In this document: piece after piece, positions 8,198-17,373 of the stretch
How the letters are laid out: each line of letters opens with the position of its first letter
Position numbering within the stretch: position 1 is the stretch's first letter
Origin: a bacterium
Lineage (GTDB): Bacteria; Oederibacteriota; CAKKQC01
Length of the DNA stretch: 64,000 bases
Reading direction: 5' to 3'
NCBI GenBank assembly: GCA_919901855.1
Contig: CAKKQC010000001.1
Coordinates: forward strand, 190,995 to 254,994
Translations under genes and position numbers: made by a program
Notes under the pieces: model-generated
Told to the model about the DNA's origin: nothing
Seen by the model: the letters and a program-made list of their open reading frames with translations, nothing else
Database searches by the model: none

Positions 8198-10018
8198 CTA
8201 TTTCCTCTTCAGCCCCTTCAATGCACCCCCGGCTCCGCCGACGGCCGCCGACGACGTGCCCTTCTTCTTGAGGTCTTCGATGACCTTGTCCACCTGGGCT
8301 TGCGCGGAGCTCAGCGACGACGCCTTCACGCCCAGTTTCCCCAGCGCCTTACCCGACTTCCCCGTGATCGCCGACGCGATCTTGTCCCGCTCCCCGTCCA
8401 CCAGCCCGTTCACGCGCGCCTGCGCGGCCGCACGGGCAGCCGCCGTCTCCCGCTGCGCCACCGCCCCCACCGCGGACTTGAACGCGCTATCCATGCTCGA
8501 CTTCACCTTGAACGACGGACTCGTCAGCTTGCCGCCGAGGACGATCGTGACCTGCAGGCGCTTGAGCCCCGTCAACGTGTCGTGCAGAACCGCCATCATC
8601 TTCTGCTTGACCTGCTCCGGGCTCATGTCGTTCGCGAGCCTGACCGGCTGGGCGTTGAAGTCGACCGTCCCCGCTACCGCCTCACCCCGCGTCGAAAGAT
8701 CGACCTTGAGCGTGCCCTTCCCGTCCTTGATCGAGACCGGCCCGCCGAGGTCTCCGAGCTGGGTGCCCGCCAGATCCATGCCCGAATAGCGGAAGCTTAC
8801 GGTCTCGCGCGCCGTATCCTGGGTGTAATCCAGGACGGCCTTGAGATGGAGGCTCCGCGAGCCCTTGCCCCCGTCGATCACGAGCATGATCGGCTTCCCC
8901 ACGAGCTTGGGGTCGCTCGTAACATCCGTGAGCGCCCCCTTGTACTCGATCGGGTTTTCGCCGGCCGTCACTCCGCTGATCCTGGCCTTCTTGAGCCAGA
9001 ACGCCGGCCACTTGTAGTGGAACTTGAACTCGATGTTCCGCCCGTCCCGCACGGGAGGCGGCGCCTTCTTGGCCGGCATCATCGCCCGGATCTTGCGGAA
9101 CCAGTACAGCCCGGACTCGATCCGCCCGAACCAAGTCTCGCCGATCACGGCTCGCGTGATCCCCTCCGTGGACAGGGAGCTGATCCCGAACCTGGCCAGC
9201 TCCGCATCCACGTCCTTCTTCTTCTGCTCGTTGATCCGGGCGACCGTGCCCTTCGCCGCCGCGGTTTCGGCCGTGATCGACGTCTTGGCCGCATTCACCG
9301 TGGCCGTGAGCTGCCTGAGCTCGCCCTGGAGCTTCTGGGCCTCCTTCGCGTCCTCCGCCGCTTTCTTGGCTCCCGCCGCGCCCGAGTAGCTGGTGGCCTT
9401 GACCCGGTCGAGGAAGGCCTTGGCCTCGGCCACCTTCCCGTCGACGTTGATCCCGTCCGCGGTCCGCTCCCACTGGTCCGCGGCCGCCGTCACCCGGGCC
9501 TGCTCGCCCATGGCCATCTTGTAGGACTCCAGGTCCTCGGCCCTGATCTTCTTGGGGTCGAACTGGGCCTTGAGGTCGGCCGTGGGCAATCCCGGCTTCT
9601 TCGCCGTCGCAACGGCAGTCGGACCATCGCCCTTCGGTGGCACTGACTCTGCCGTCTTGACCGCGATGGCGCCGCTGGACTTCCGCGCCGTCCCGGTACG
9701 GACTCCCAGGATCTCGCCATCTTCGATGATGACCTTCATCCAGGTCAGCGGCTTCACCGCGAGCTGGAAACTCATGGTCTCGACCTCGAGCGCGTTCGTC
9801 ATCGGAGCGGCCTTGTCGGTCACCTGGAGGCCCCGCAGGGTCACCGACGCGTGCCGCCACGAGATGTCCACCCCGGCGAGGTCCACGCGGGCACCGTTCA
9901 TGGTCGTGCCGGCCTTCTCGATCGCCCACTCGACGGTCCAGTCCAGGAAGAAGACGGCAAAGACCACCACCAGCCCGAGGGTAACCAGTCCGGGTACGAC
10001 CGCCTTCCAGCGAATCAT
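8198..10018 (-). CDS. TIGR03545-type uncharacterised membrane-anchored protein
   Basis: A 606-residue protein with one N-terminal membrane helix (about residues 9-28). A long AsmA-like beta-rich region follows, interrupted by a charged, Ala-rich helical stretch at about 190-280 (likely coiled coil), then more beta structure and a Lys-rich end. The N-terminal WISWRHASVTLRG-like layout and its pairing with the small membrane gene at 10032-10544 match the TIGR03545/TIGR03546 pair, whose function is unknown. AsmA-like folds suggest lipid handling or a bridge across the periplasm; that is inference. It begins 13 bases after the partner's stop, so the two are co-transcribed. Confidence 0.72.
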   Translation of the reverse strand: MIRWKAVVPGLVTLGLVVVFAVFFLDWTVEWAIEKAGTTMNGARVDLAGVDISWRHASVTLRGLQVTDKAAPMTNALEVETMSFQLAVKPLTWMKVIIEDGEILGVRTGTARKSSGAIAVKTAESVPPKGDGPTAVATAKKPGLPTADLKAQFDPKKIRAEDLESYKMAMGEQARVTAAADQWERTADGINVDGKVAEAKAFLDRVKATSYSGAAGAKKAAEDAKEAQKLQGELRQLTATVNAAKTSITAETAAAKGTVARINEQKKKDVDAELARFGISSLSTEGITRAVIGETWFGRIESGLYWFRKIRAMMPAKKAPPPVRDGRNIEFKFHYKWPAFWLKKARISGVTAGENPIEYKGALTDVTSDPKLVGKPIMLVIDGGKGSRSLHLKAVLDYTQDTARETVSFRYSGMDLAGTQLGDLGGPVSIKDGKGTLKVDLSTRGEAVAGTVDFNAQPVRLANDMSPEQVKQKMMAVLHDTLTGLKRLQVTIVLGGKLTSPSFKVKSSMDSAFKSAVGAVAQRETAAARAAAQARVNGLVDGERDKIASAITGKSGKALGKLGVKASSLSSAQAQVDKVIEDLKKKGTSSAAVGGAGGALKGLKRK

Positions 10019-10031
10019 GCTTGGGTCCCAG

Positions 10032-10544
10032 TCATCCCGCGAACCTCTGGTACGTGAGGAAGAGCCGGGAGCCCATGATCAGGTGCACGATCTTCCACTT
10101 CATGATCACGGCCATGACCTTCACCCGGTACTGGACGACGGCCCACTTGAGGATGAAGTAGACGGGCAGGGCGAGGAGGACCGACAGCACGAGGCTCCCG
10201 AGCGTGAGCGTGTTATTGAACTTCGTCCACGGAATGACCGGCGTGTTGTACATCCCCGTCCACGTGGCCTTCAGTCCCGGGAGGGTCAGGAGCCAGTACC
10301 CGATCTTGTTCGAGAGGGGGTCCAGCAGGTACCCGACCCCCGAGAAGACGCCCCACGCCAGCATGCCCGACGTGAAGTTCACGCGCAGGACGATGAGCAG
10401 GCCCAGCACGATGAGGTTGTGCAGGCTCGTAAAGGGGGTCATGCCGATGATGAACCCCAGCGCCATACCCCCCGCGATCGCCTTTGGCGTCGCGTCCCTA
10501 TTCAGGATTCCCAGGAACTTGATGAGAAACTTCAGCGCCAGCAT
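10032..10544 (-). CDS. TIGR03546-type small membrane protein
   Basis: A 170-residue protein with four or so membrane segments, Gly-rich in the first half (MALGFIIGMTPF), resembling the DUF2062-like fold of the TIGR03546 family. These proteins are encoded beside TIGR03545 proteins, as here. The role is unknown; the pairing suggests an inner-membrane partner for the long periplasmic protein. The ATG at 10544 has TAAGAT nine bases before it and no SD, so this is probably the first gene of a leaderless two-gene transcript. Confidence 0.72.
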   Translation of the reverse strand: MLALKFLIKFLGILNRDATPKAIAGGMALGFIIGMTPFTSLHNLIVLGLLIVLRVNFTSGMLAWGVFSGVGYLLDPLSNKIGYWLLTLPGLKATWTGMYNTPVIPWTKFNNTLTLGSLVLSVLLALPVYFILKWAVVQYRVKVMAVIMKWKIVHLIMGSRLFLTYQRFAG

Positions 10545-10553
10545 CCGTTCGTT

Positions 10554-10559
10554 ATCTTA
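10554..10559 (-). promoter_or_regulatory. -10 hexamer TAAGAT before the TIGR03546-type gene
   Basis: TAAGAT, nine bases (AACGAACGG) and ATG at 10544. Confidence 0.45.
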
Positions 10560-10632
10560 TGCCTCTTCCGCCCCTTCTTCAACCATCCGCCCGGTCCGCG
10601 AGGAGCCGGACCGGCCTCTTCGACTCGACGCC

Positions 10633-12102
10633 TCAGGACTGGCCAGACAGGAGTCTGGCCAGGAGCTCGGAGAGATCCACGCGGGCCATGACGGTTACCT
10701 CATCGGCCGCGGCGTACGGGATGAAGAGACGCCCGGCATGGAGGAGGGCCCCGCAGGTGTAGACGACGTTGGGGACGTAGCCGTCCCGGAGGGACTCGGG
10801 GGGCACCAGCAGGGGCTCGCGCAGGCGGCCGCGGATCTTCCGGGGGTCCTCGAGGTCCAGCAGCATCGCGCCGATGGAGTACTGGCGCAGGGGCCCGACG
10901 CCGTGCGTGAGGAGCAGCCAGCCCTCGGGGGTCTCGATCGGGGAACCGCAGTTGCCGATGAGCCGGTACTCCCAGGGATGAGCCGGCTGGGCCAGCGGCT
11001 CGGCCGTCTCCCAGAAGGTCACGCGGTCGGACCGCATGAGGAACAGGTTCTGGCCGTCGATGCGGGAGCACATGACGTATTCGCCGCGGATCCGGCGGGG
11101 GAAGAGGGCGAGCCCCTTGTTGACCGCGCAGTCCCCGTTCAACGTGGACACCTTGACGGTCCGGAAGTCGTCCGTCTGCATCAGCATCGGGAGGATGCGC
11201 CGGCCGTCGAACGCCGTGTAGGTGCCGTAGTAGGTGCCGGTCCCGTCCGGCTCGGTGAACCGGACCAGCCGCAGGTCCTCGACGCCCCGCGCCTCGTACG
11301 GACTCTGCGGGAACATGACGAGGTCGCTGATGCGCCCCCCCGCCGGCCGGCTCAGGGTGTAGTTCGCGTCCGCCAGCGCGAGCACGCCGGCCAGGGCGCG
11401 CTCCGAGGGCGGGTCCGGCGCCCGGCGGGCGGCCTCCAGCGCGGCCACCAGCTCCCGGTAAGTGAACCACTCCCCCAGGCCGGCGAGGACGCGATCCGCT
11501 TCCGCCGGATCCGCGCCGTGGGCGCCGACCGTGCGGCGGAAGAACTCGCGCAGGTACCGCCGGTCGGGAACGATCCGGGCGCGCACGGCGCGGAGCGGCG
11601 CATCGTCCAGCATGACTCCACCGTCGGCCCCGATGGTCCCCTCCCGAAAGACCGTCGAGGACAGGTGGCCCTCGCCGACCGCCCGGAGGCTCATGACGAA
11701 CCGCCGCGCCCCCGGGGGCGCGCCCGACGGGTCGGGATGCGGCACGATGGAGGGGTTGAACAGCGCCGCCGCCTCGAGCGTGTATTCCATCGTGAAATAG
11801 GCGCCCAGCAGGGCCCGATGGGGGTCCGCGTGCGTGGCCGGCGCCGCCAGCCGCCGGCAGGCGGCGAGGTAGAACTCCTCGAGCCGCTCCCCGAAGTCCG
11901 CGTGGCGCGGGTCGAAGACGCGGCGGACCTCGTCCAGCTCGCGCGTGGCGTCCGCCCCCGAAAGCGCCTCCACGCGCCGGAACACCGAACGCAGGGCGTC
12001 CGGCTGGTCCGGCACCGCCGGCAGGGCGAGGACCCGATGGTCGCTGCCCGTGATCTCGATATCGAGCCGGACGAGGGAGGTGGCGGCGTCGGGGCGTTCC
12101 AT
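10633..12102 (-). CDS. GH130-family glycoside phosphorylase or mannosidase
   Basis: A 489-residue cytoplasmic enzyme; no signal peptide is visible. The second half shows the five-bladed propeller typical of GH130: RGVEDLRLV (with the conserved Asp), YTAFDG, a GNCGSPIETPEGWLLLTHGVG segment spread over residues near 370-390, and a closing YAAADEVTVMARVDL. GH130 enzymes cleave or phosphorolyse beta-mannosides. The N-terminal ~190 residues are less typical and may be an added helical domain. It starts 13 bases after the glycosyltransferase fusion ends, so the two form one unit. The combination suggests making and trimming a mannose-containing glycan. Substrate is not determinable. Confidence 0.8.
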   Translation of the reverse strand: MERPDAATSLVRLDIEITGSDHRVLALPAVPDQPDALRSVFRRVEALSGADATRELDEVRRVFDPRHADFGERLEEFYLAACRRLAAPATHADPHRALLGAYFTMEYTLEAAALFNPSIVPHPDPSGAPPGARRFVMSLRAVGEGHLSSTVFREGTIGADGGVMLDDAPLRAVRARIVPDRRYLREFFRRTVGAHGADPAEADRVLAGLGEWFTYRELVAALEAARRAPDPPSERALAGVLALADANYTLSRPAGGRISDLVMFPQSPYEARGVEDLRLVRFTEPDGTGTYYGTYTAFDGRRILPMLMQTDDFRTVKVSTLNGDCAVNKGLALFPRRIRGEYVMCSRIDGQNLFLMRSDRVTFWETAEPLAQPAHPWEYRLIGNCGSPIETPEGWLLLTHGVGPLRQYSIGAMLLDLEDPRKIRGRLREPLLVPPESLRDGYVPNVVYTCGALLHAGRLFIPYAAADEVTVMARVDLSELLARLLSGQS

Positions 12103-12115
12103 GGCGTTCCCCGGT

Positions 12116-14434
12116 TCAGCGCGCCGGCGTGGCGCCCGCCGCGGCGGCGGCGAGGGCGCCGGCAGCCGCCACTTCTTCGCGCAGCAGGTCGTGCACGGTG
12201 ATGAGCGAGGTCAGCCACGCGAGCGTGGACTCGGCTCCCTCGTTGAGATTGGGGCCCGTCGACTGGAGCCCGTCGCGACAGCCGCCCGTCTCGAAGTCAT
12301 ATACGACGGATTCCGTGTCGTTGTTGCCGAGGAACCACCACAGGAACCGCCGGGCCCGGTCGCGCCAGACCGGGTCCCGCGTCGCACGCCACGCCTCCGC
12401 GCACGCCTCCACCAGCGCCATCGCGTCCACGGGCTGCTGGTCGAACCGCGCCCACTCCTGTCCCTCCACCATCCAGCCCCGGTTACCGATCAGGCTCACC
12501 TTGCCGGTCGGGTCCAATTGGAGCCCGACGAGCCAGTCGAGCGACGCGAGGCCCTGGGCGAGCATGGCGGGATCGGGCATCCACTGTCCCGCCAGGATGA
12601 GCGCGTGCGGGATCTTGGCATTGTCGTAAGTGACGGTCGTCTCGCACCACGGCCAGGCCGGGGTCGCCCGGGACTTGAAGAGTCCCGCAAGCTTCCCCGC
12701 CAGCTCCGCGCGCGCGCGCCGGACGAAGGTGTCCCCGGAGAAACGCCGCAGGTAGGCGTGAATCCCCACGAGCGTGAACGCCCAGGCCCGCGGCGAAGTG
12801 AAGGTCCCGACGGGCGGGAGCGCGGCGCAGAACAGGCGTCCCGCCAGCGCCCGGGTGGCGTCCTCGTGCGCCAGCGCCGCCGTCAGGCCCAGCGCCCACA
12901 GCGCCCGCCCCTGGACGTCGTCCTCGAAGGCCTCGCCGGCATCCCACCGCCGGTCGTACGCCAGGACGTTGCGGAACCGGCGCGTCTTCTCGTCGTACGC
13001 ATGGCGGAGGTAGGAGAGGTAGATGCGCGACAGCGGCAGGATCGCGTCGTCCCCCGCGAGGTCGTGGTGCAGCATGGCCGCCACGAGCGCCCGGGCGTTG
13101 TCGTCCGTCGTGTACCCGCGGGCCCGCTCCGGCGTCGCGTACACGGCGTGCTGGATGATGCCCGTGTCGTCGGTCAGCGTGCGCAGGTGCTCGAGGCTGA
13201 TGTCGGGCAGGCCCTGGAGATCCGGCTCGGGGACGCGGAACGGCGCGATCGGGCGGGGGCGGCTCACGCGCTCGCCCATGACCTTCTCCCCCAGCCGCAG
13301 GTACGCGTCGGCCACCTCGCGCCAGACCATGTGGCGGCCGTGCTCCCAGGCCTTCCGGCGCATGACCGCCCGCCCCGCTTCGTCATCGAGGGTGGCCACG
13401 ATCTCGCGGGCGAGCGCGTCCGCGTCCCCGAAGGGGAACAGCCGGCCCCGGCCCTCCGCGAGGAGTTCGGTCGCGTACCGGTACGGGGTCGAGATGACGG
13501 CCTTGCCCGCCCCCAGCGCGTAGGCGAGCGTGCCGGACGAGATCTGGTCCGGGTTCGGATAGGGCGTGATGTAGACATCCGCCGCGCCGAGAAAGGCCAG
13601 CAGCTCTTCCAGCGCCACGAACCGGCTGTGAAACACGACGTGCTTCGCGACGCCGCGTTTCTCGGCCAGCCGCTTCAAGCCCGTCAGATAGGCGTTGCCA
13701 TCCCGCCGGTAGACGTGCGGATGGATGGCCCCCAGCACGACGTAGACCGCGTCGGGATGGGACGCGAGCACGCGCGGCAGGGCCTCGACCACGACTTCGA
13801 GACCCTTGCCGGGAGAGAGGAGGCCGAACGTCAGCAGGATCGGCCGCCCCCCGAGCCCGAACTGGGCCTTCGACCGGGCGGGGTCCGTGAACGGCACGTC
13901 CGGGATGCCGTGCGGGATGACCTCGATGCGCGAAGCGGGCACCCCGTACGCGGATTGCAGGATGTCCGAGGCCGTCCGGCACATGACGACCAGGCGGTCG
14001 GACAGCTCGGCGAGCTGGCGCGTGCCGGCGAGCTGGTCGGCGTTCGGCGAGGACAGGACCGTATGGAGGGTGGAGATCAGCGGCATCCGGAGATTCTGGG
14101 CCAGCGCGAACACGTGCTCGCCGGCACGCCCGCCGAAGATGCCGAACTCGTGCTGGAGGTAGACGACGTCGATCTGGTTGATATTGAGGAGATCCGCGGC
14201 CATCTGGTAGTCCGCGAGCCGGCCCGCCTGGATCTGGAACCGCACTTCCGGAGGGTAGGCGTACCCGGCCGGGCGGTCGTCCATGGCCAGCACCATCGGA
14301 GCGAGCCCGCCCGCCGTCGCCATGGCGTCATGCAGGTCCTTGGAGAACGTGGCGAGCCCGCATTGCCGCGGGAGGTAGGACGAGATGAGCGCCGCCGTCT
14401 GGACCTTCGTGGGGTGACCGTTCGGTGAACTCAC
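12116..14434 (-). CDS. GT4 glycosyltransferase fused to an alpha/alpha-barrel domain
   Basis: A 772-residue protein in two parts. Residues about 10-385 are a GT-B family 4 transferase (SYLPRQCGLATFSKDL at the start, LLTFGLLSPGKGLE, PNPDQISSGTLAYALGAGKAV with the nucleotide-sugar Glu-like region). Residues about 395-760 form an all-helical domain with repeated aromatic and Trp-rich segments (RGYTTDDNARALV, PAWPWCETTVTYDNAKIPHAL, NEGAESTLAWL) like an (alpha/alpha)6 barrel of glycan epimerase or hydrolase type. The start is taken as GTG 14434; no clear SD or -10 supports it. It is coupled to the GH130 gene downstream. Confidence 0.78.
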   Translation of the reverse strand: MSSPNGHPTKVQTAALISSYLPRQCGLATFSKDLHDAMATAGGLAPMVLAMDDRPAGYAYPPEVRFQIQAGRLADYQMAADLLNINQIDVVYLQHEFGIFGGRAGEHVFALAQNLRMPLISTLHTVLSSPNADQLAGTRQLAELSDRLVVMCRTASDILQSAYGVPASRIEVIPHGIPDVPFTDPARSKAQFGLGGRPILLTFGLLSPGKGLEVVVEALPRVLASHPDAVYVVLGAIHPHVYRRDGNAYLTGLKRLAEKRGVAKHVVFHSRFVALEELLAFLGAADVYITPYPNPDQISSGTLAYALGAGKAVISTPYRYATELLAEGRGRLFPFGDADALAREIVATLDDEAGRAVMRRKAWEHGRHMVWREVADAYLRLGEKVMGERVSRPRPIAPFRVPEPDLQGLPDISLEHLRTLTDDTGIIQHAVYATPERARGYTTDDNARALVAAMLHHDLAGDDAILPLSRIYLSYLRHAYDEKTRRFRNVLAYDRRWDAGEAFEDDVQGRALWALGLTAALAHEDATRALAGRLFCAALPPVGTFTSPRAWAFTLVGIHAYLRRFSGDTFVRRARAELAGKLAGLFKSRATPAWPWCETTVTYDNAKIPHALILAGQWMPDPAMLAQGLASLDWLVGLQLDPTGKVSLIGNRGWMVEGQEWARFDQQPVDAMALVEACAEAWRATRDPVWRDRARRFLWWFLGNNDTESVVYDFETGGCRDGLQSTGPNLNEGAESTLAWLTSLITVHDLLREEVAAAGALAAAAAGATPAR

Positions 14435-14558
14435 CCGTTATTGTCTCATGCGCGTCGGGGGTGTCGTTTCGGCGCTGTGCATGGCATGCCTAACGTGGCT
14501 GGCGCGCCCAAAGTGCCCCGACGGCTCAGCCAATTCCGTCGCGCGTGCCGGCCAGGCG

Positions 14559-16196
14559 CTACTTCACCGCCCCGGGGTTCGCCACGCAGCGGAAGCCGGT
14601 ATTGATCATCGTGTAGGCGGGATCGTCGTCCATGCGCGCCGCCGAGCGGCAGGTGTTTTCGCGATAGTCCCAGGACCCGCCGCGCAGGACGCGCCGCGTG
14701 CCGGTGGCCGGGCCCTGGGGGTCGTCGATCGGGCCGGTCTCGTAGTAGTGCTTGCCGAACCAATCCGCGCACCACTCGATCACGTTGCCGTGCATGTCAA
14801 ATAGCCCCCACGCGTTCGGGAGCTTGCGCCCCACCGGGTGGGGGTGTTTGTCCGAGTTCGCCTCGGTCCACGCGTAGTCGCCGAGCTTCTTCGGGTCGTC
14901 CCCGAAGCACCAGTTCCCGGTGCTCCCGGCCCGACACGCGTACTCCCACTCGGCCTCCGTGGGCAGTCGCTTGCCATAGTGCCGGGCGTAGTCAGCGGCG
15001 TCCTTCCAGCTCACCATGATCACGGGCTGGTCGCCGCGGCCCCATCCCTCGTCCTTGGGCTTCCGCCGGAACGTCCGCAGCGATGCGCGGCAGAACCGGT
15101 CGTACCGGTCGAAAGTCACCTCGAACGTATCCATATAGAAGGCGCCCACCTTCACGGGGTGCGGGGGGCGGTCGTCCAGGCGGTCCACCCCCATGATGAA
15201 CTCCCCCGCCGGGATCAGGACCATCGGCGCGCCGTCCCGGCCGATGATGGTCTTCGGCAGTCCGCCGCCCTCCGGGGAGGGGCCCTTCGACTCGAGGACT
15301 CGCTCAGGACTCGCAGGGCTCGTCACGAAGACGAACTCGCCCTCGCCGCTGCGGCCGACCTGGGGATCCTGGGCGGTGCGGAACCGCGACAGCGACGTCT
15401 GTGAGACGTTGGGCTTCACGTAGGCTGCGATCTCGTCGCTCGTAACGATCCCATCATGGTCCGCGTCCGCCGCTCCCGTGATCGCGGAAAGGAAGTAGCG
15501 CGTGAAGAGCCCCTGCCCCTGCCACTCGTGCGCCTCCTGCCCCGCCCCGCCTGCGGTCATGACCATGCGCACGCGTTTCCTCGTGACCTGGGCCAGGTAG
15601 TCGCTGAGCTGGGCCGAGAGCCCGAGTGCCCGCGTTGAGAGCGCGAGCCCGGAGTAGCAGGCGTCGGCGACGTACAGGACGTGCTTGCTCGGGTAGTCCT
15701 CGAACCACGCCGTGAGCTCGTTCATCGAGAGCCCTGAGGACCGCAGGCGGTTCCGGTCGCCGTCCACGGGCACGAGGTACCCGAGCGCCCGATCGCCCTC
15801 ACCGGTGGAGACGCCGTGCCCGGCGAAGTAGACGAGGACGCGGTCCTCCTTCCCCAGCTTGTTCGGGAGCTCGTCGCCCAGCACTTCCATGATCCGCTTC
15901 CGGGTCGCCTGCCCGTCCAGGAGCATCGTGACCGTGAATCCCTGAGCGGTCAGAGCCGCCGCGACCGTGCGGGCGTCGCGGACGGCACCGGTGAGCTTCG
16001 GCACGTTGGGGTTCAGGTACTGGTCGATGCCGATCACGACAGCGAAGGAGTGGTCGTAGATCCTGACGGCCCCCGCGAGCCCGCCCCGGCCGCCGGATGG
16101 CGCCTGGTAGACGACCGCCACGCCGCGGTCCGCGGCCGGGCAGAGAGCCGCCTGCGCCAGGAGACCGAACAGGGCGAGGCGCGCGGGAAGATTCAT
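14559..16196 (-). CDS. Caspase-like peptidase (C14) fused to a SUMF1/FGE-type domain
   Basis: A 545-residue exported or surface protein. A signal peptide (MNLPARLALFGLLAQAALC) is followed by a caspase-like domain at about 35-270 with the catalytic His in YFAGHG and Cys in DACYSG. A formylglycine-generating-enzyme/sulfatase-modifying-factor domain covers about 310-545 (IPAGEFIMG, LPTEAEWEYACRAG, DMHGNVIEWCADW, LRGGSWDY, NTGFRC). Many such SUMF1 domains lack enzyme activity and act as C-type-lectin-like binders. The fusion suggests a peptidase activated or targeted by ligand binding. A much longer frame exists, but ATG 16196 opens the signal peptide and has TAAGCT eight bases before it. Confidence 0.85.
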   Translation of the reverse strand: MNLPARLALFGLLAQAALCPAADRGVAVVYQAPSGGRGGLAGAVRIYDHSFAVVIGIDQYLNPNVPKLTGAVRDARTVAAALTAQGFTVTMLLDGQATRKRIMEVLGDELPNKLGKEDRVLVYFAGHGVSTGEGDRALGYLVPVDGDRNRLRSSGLSMNELTAWFEDYPSKHVLYVADACYSGLALSTRALGLSAQLSDYLAQVTRKRVRMVMTAGGAGQEAHEWQGQGLFTRYFLSAITGAADADHDGIVTSDEIAAYVKPNVSQTSLSRFRTAQDPQVGRSGEGEFVFVTSPASPERVLESKGPSPEGGGLPKTIIGRDGAPMVLIPAGEFIMGVDRLDDRPPHPVKVGAFYMDTFEVTFDRYDRFCRASLRTFRRKPKDEGWGRGDQPVIMVSWKDAADYARHYGKRLPTEAEWEYACRAGSTGNWCFGDDPKKLGDYAWTEANSDKHPHPVGRKLPNAWGLFDMHGNVIEWCADWFGKHYYETGPIDDPQGPATGTRRVLRGGSWDYRENTCRSAARMDDDPAYTMINTGFRCVANPGAVK

Positions 16197-16204
16197 GCCC
16201 GCTG

Positions 16205-16210
16205 AGCTTA
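16205..16210 (-). promoter_or_regulatory. -10 hexamer TAAGCT before the caspase-SUMF1 gene
   Basis: TAAGCT, eight bases and ATG 16196, in the 40-base gap after aroB. Confidence 0.4.
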
Positions 16211-16236
16211 ACACGCCCCGGGTGACGGGGGACCGG

Positions 16237-17346
16237 TCAGGACGTCGTGAACCGATTCCGGACGACGCGCTCGACCAAGCGAAGAGGCACGCCCTCCCTG
16301 ATCCTGGTCTTGCCGATCCCGGTCGCAAGCACGAACCGGTTCTTCCCATTCACGAACTTCTTGTCCATCCAGAAGAAGTGCATGATCCTCGCCAAGTCAT
16401 GGTTCTTGATCCGCACGGGGAGTCCGATCCTGATCAACAGGTTCTCGATTCTCGCCGCCACGCTCCTGTCCAGCATGGCAAGCTCCACGGCGATGTCGTT
16501 GGCGCATACCATGCCGATCGACACGGCCTCGCCATGCCGGTAGGCGTAGCGGGACGCAGACTCCACGGCATGGCCGATCGTGTGGCCGTAGTTCAGGACC
16601 GTCCTGATGCCTTTGGTCTCGAACTCGTCCCGCCGGACGATATCCGCCTTGATCCGGTAGTTCGTGAGGACGACCTGCGTCATCACCTCCCTATTGAGGG
16701 AGAACACCTTGTCCACGTGGCTCTCGACGAGATCGAAGAGCCCAGGGGAACGGATTACGCCGTGCTTGACGACCTCGGCCAGGGCGGACCTCACCTCTCT
16801 CTTGCTCAGGGTCTTCAGGAGGTCGAGATCTGCGTGCACCAGCCTGGGCTGATGGAAAGCCCCGACCGTGTTCTTGATCCCGTCGAGGTTGACGGCGGTC
16901 TTGCCCCCTATCCCGCAGTCGACGAAAGCCAGGAGGGTCGTCGGCACCTGGACATAGTCGACCCCTCTCCGGTACGTGGCGGCCACGAAACCGCCGAGAT
17001 CGCCGACCACGCCACCGCCCAGATTGACCACGAAGAGCTTCTCGTCCTCGCTCGCGCAGAACCCGACCGCTTGCCGCATGATCCGCCGGTACGAGGCGAA
17101 GCTCTTGTTCTTCTCCCCATCCGGCAGATAGGCGACCCTGATGTCCCTGTAACCCCCGCGATTCAGCGCTTTCAGGAGATCACGCAGGTACAGTTTGCCG
17201 ATCGCGGGACTCGTGATGACGAATGCCTTCCCGCGCAGGCCGAGACGCCTGATGCGCCGGCCAAGCTGGCCCAGGATGCCGAAGCCCACGAGGATGTCGT
17301 AGTCTCTCCCGCCCCCGACCCGGACCCGGATCTTGTTCACGAGCAT
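16237..17346 (-). CDS. aroB: 3-dehydroquinate synthase family protein
   Basis: A 369-residue NAD- and metal-dependent cyclase; AroB turns DAHP into 3-dehydroquinate in the shikimate pathway. Visible family features are the nucleotide-binding GGGVVGDLGGFVAATYRRG, CGIGGKTAVNLDGIKN, and the metal ligands in LAEVVKHGVI, NYGHTIGHAVES and HGEAVSIGM. It stands alone here with no other aro genes. CGIGGKTAVNL differs from the usual SSVGGKTGVN of housekeeping AroB, so another sugar-phosphate cyclase of the same superfamily is possible. Its base composition looks slightly less GC-rich than its neighbours. ATG 17346 has TAGGAT six bases upstream. Confidence 0.8.
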   Translation of the reverse strand: MLVNKIRVRVGGGRDYDILVGFGILGQLGRRIRRLGLRGKAFVITSPAIGKLYLRDLLKALNRGGYRDIRVAYLPDGEKNKSFASYRRIMRQAVGFCASEDEKLFVVNLGGGVVGDLGGFVAATYRRGVDYVQVPTTLLAFVDCGIGGKTAVNLDGIKNTVGAFHQPRLVHADLDLLKTLSKREVRSALAEVVKHGVIRSPGLFDLVESHVDKVFSLNREVMTQVVLTNYRIKADIVRRDEFETKGIRTVLNYGHTIGHAVESASRYAYRHGEAVSIGMVCANDIAVELAMLDRSVAARIENLLIRIGLPVRIKNHDLARIMHFFWMDKKFVNGKNRFVLATGIGKTRIREGVPLRLVERVVRNRFTTS

Positions 17347-17352
17347 GCTTCC

Positions 17353-17358
17353 ATCCTA
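17353..17358 (-). promoter_or_regulatory. -10 hexamer TAGGAT before aroB
   Basis: TAGGAT, six bases (GGAAGC) and ATG 17346. The hexamer itself could also serve as a weak SD, so the leader is uncertain. Confidence 0.35.
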
Positions 17359-17373
17359 TCAGGCCTCTGGCCC

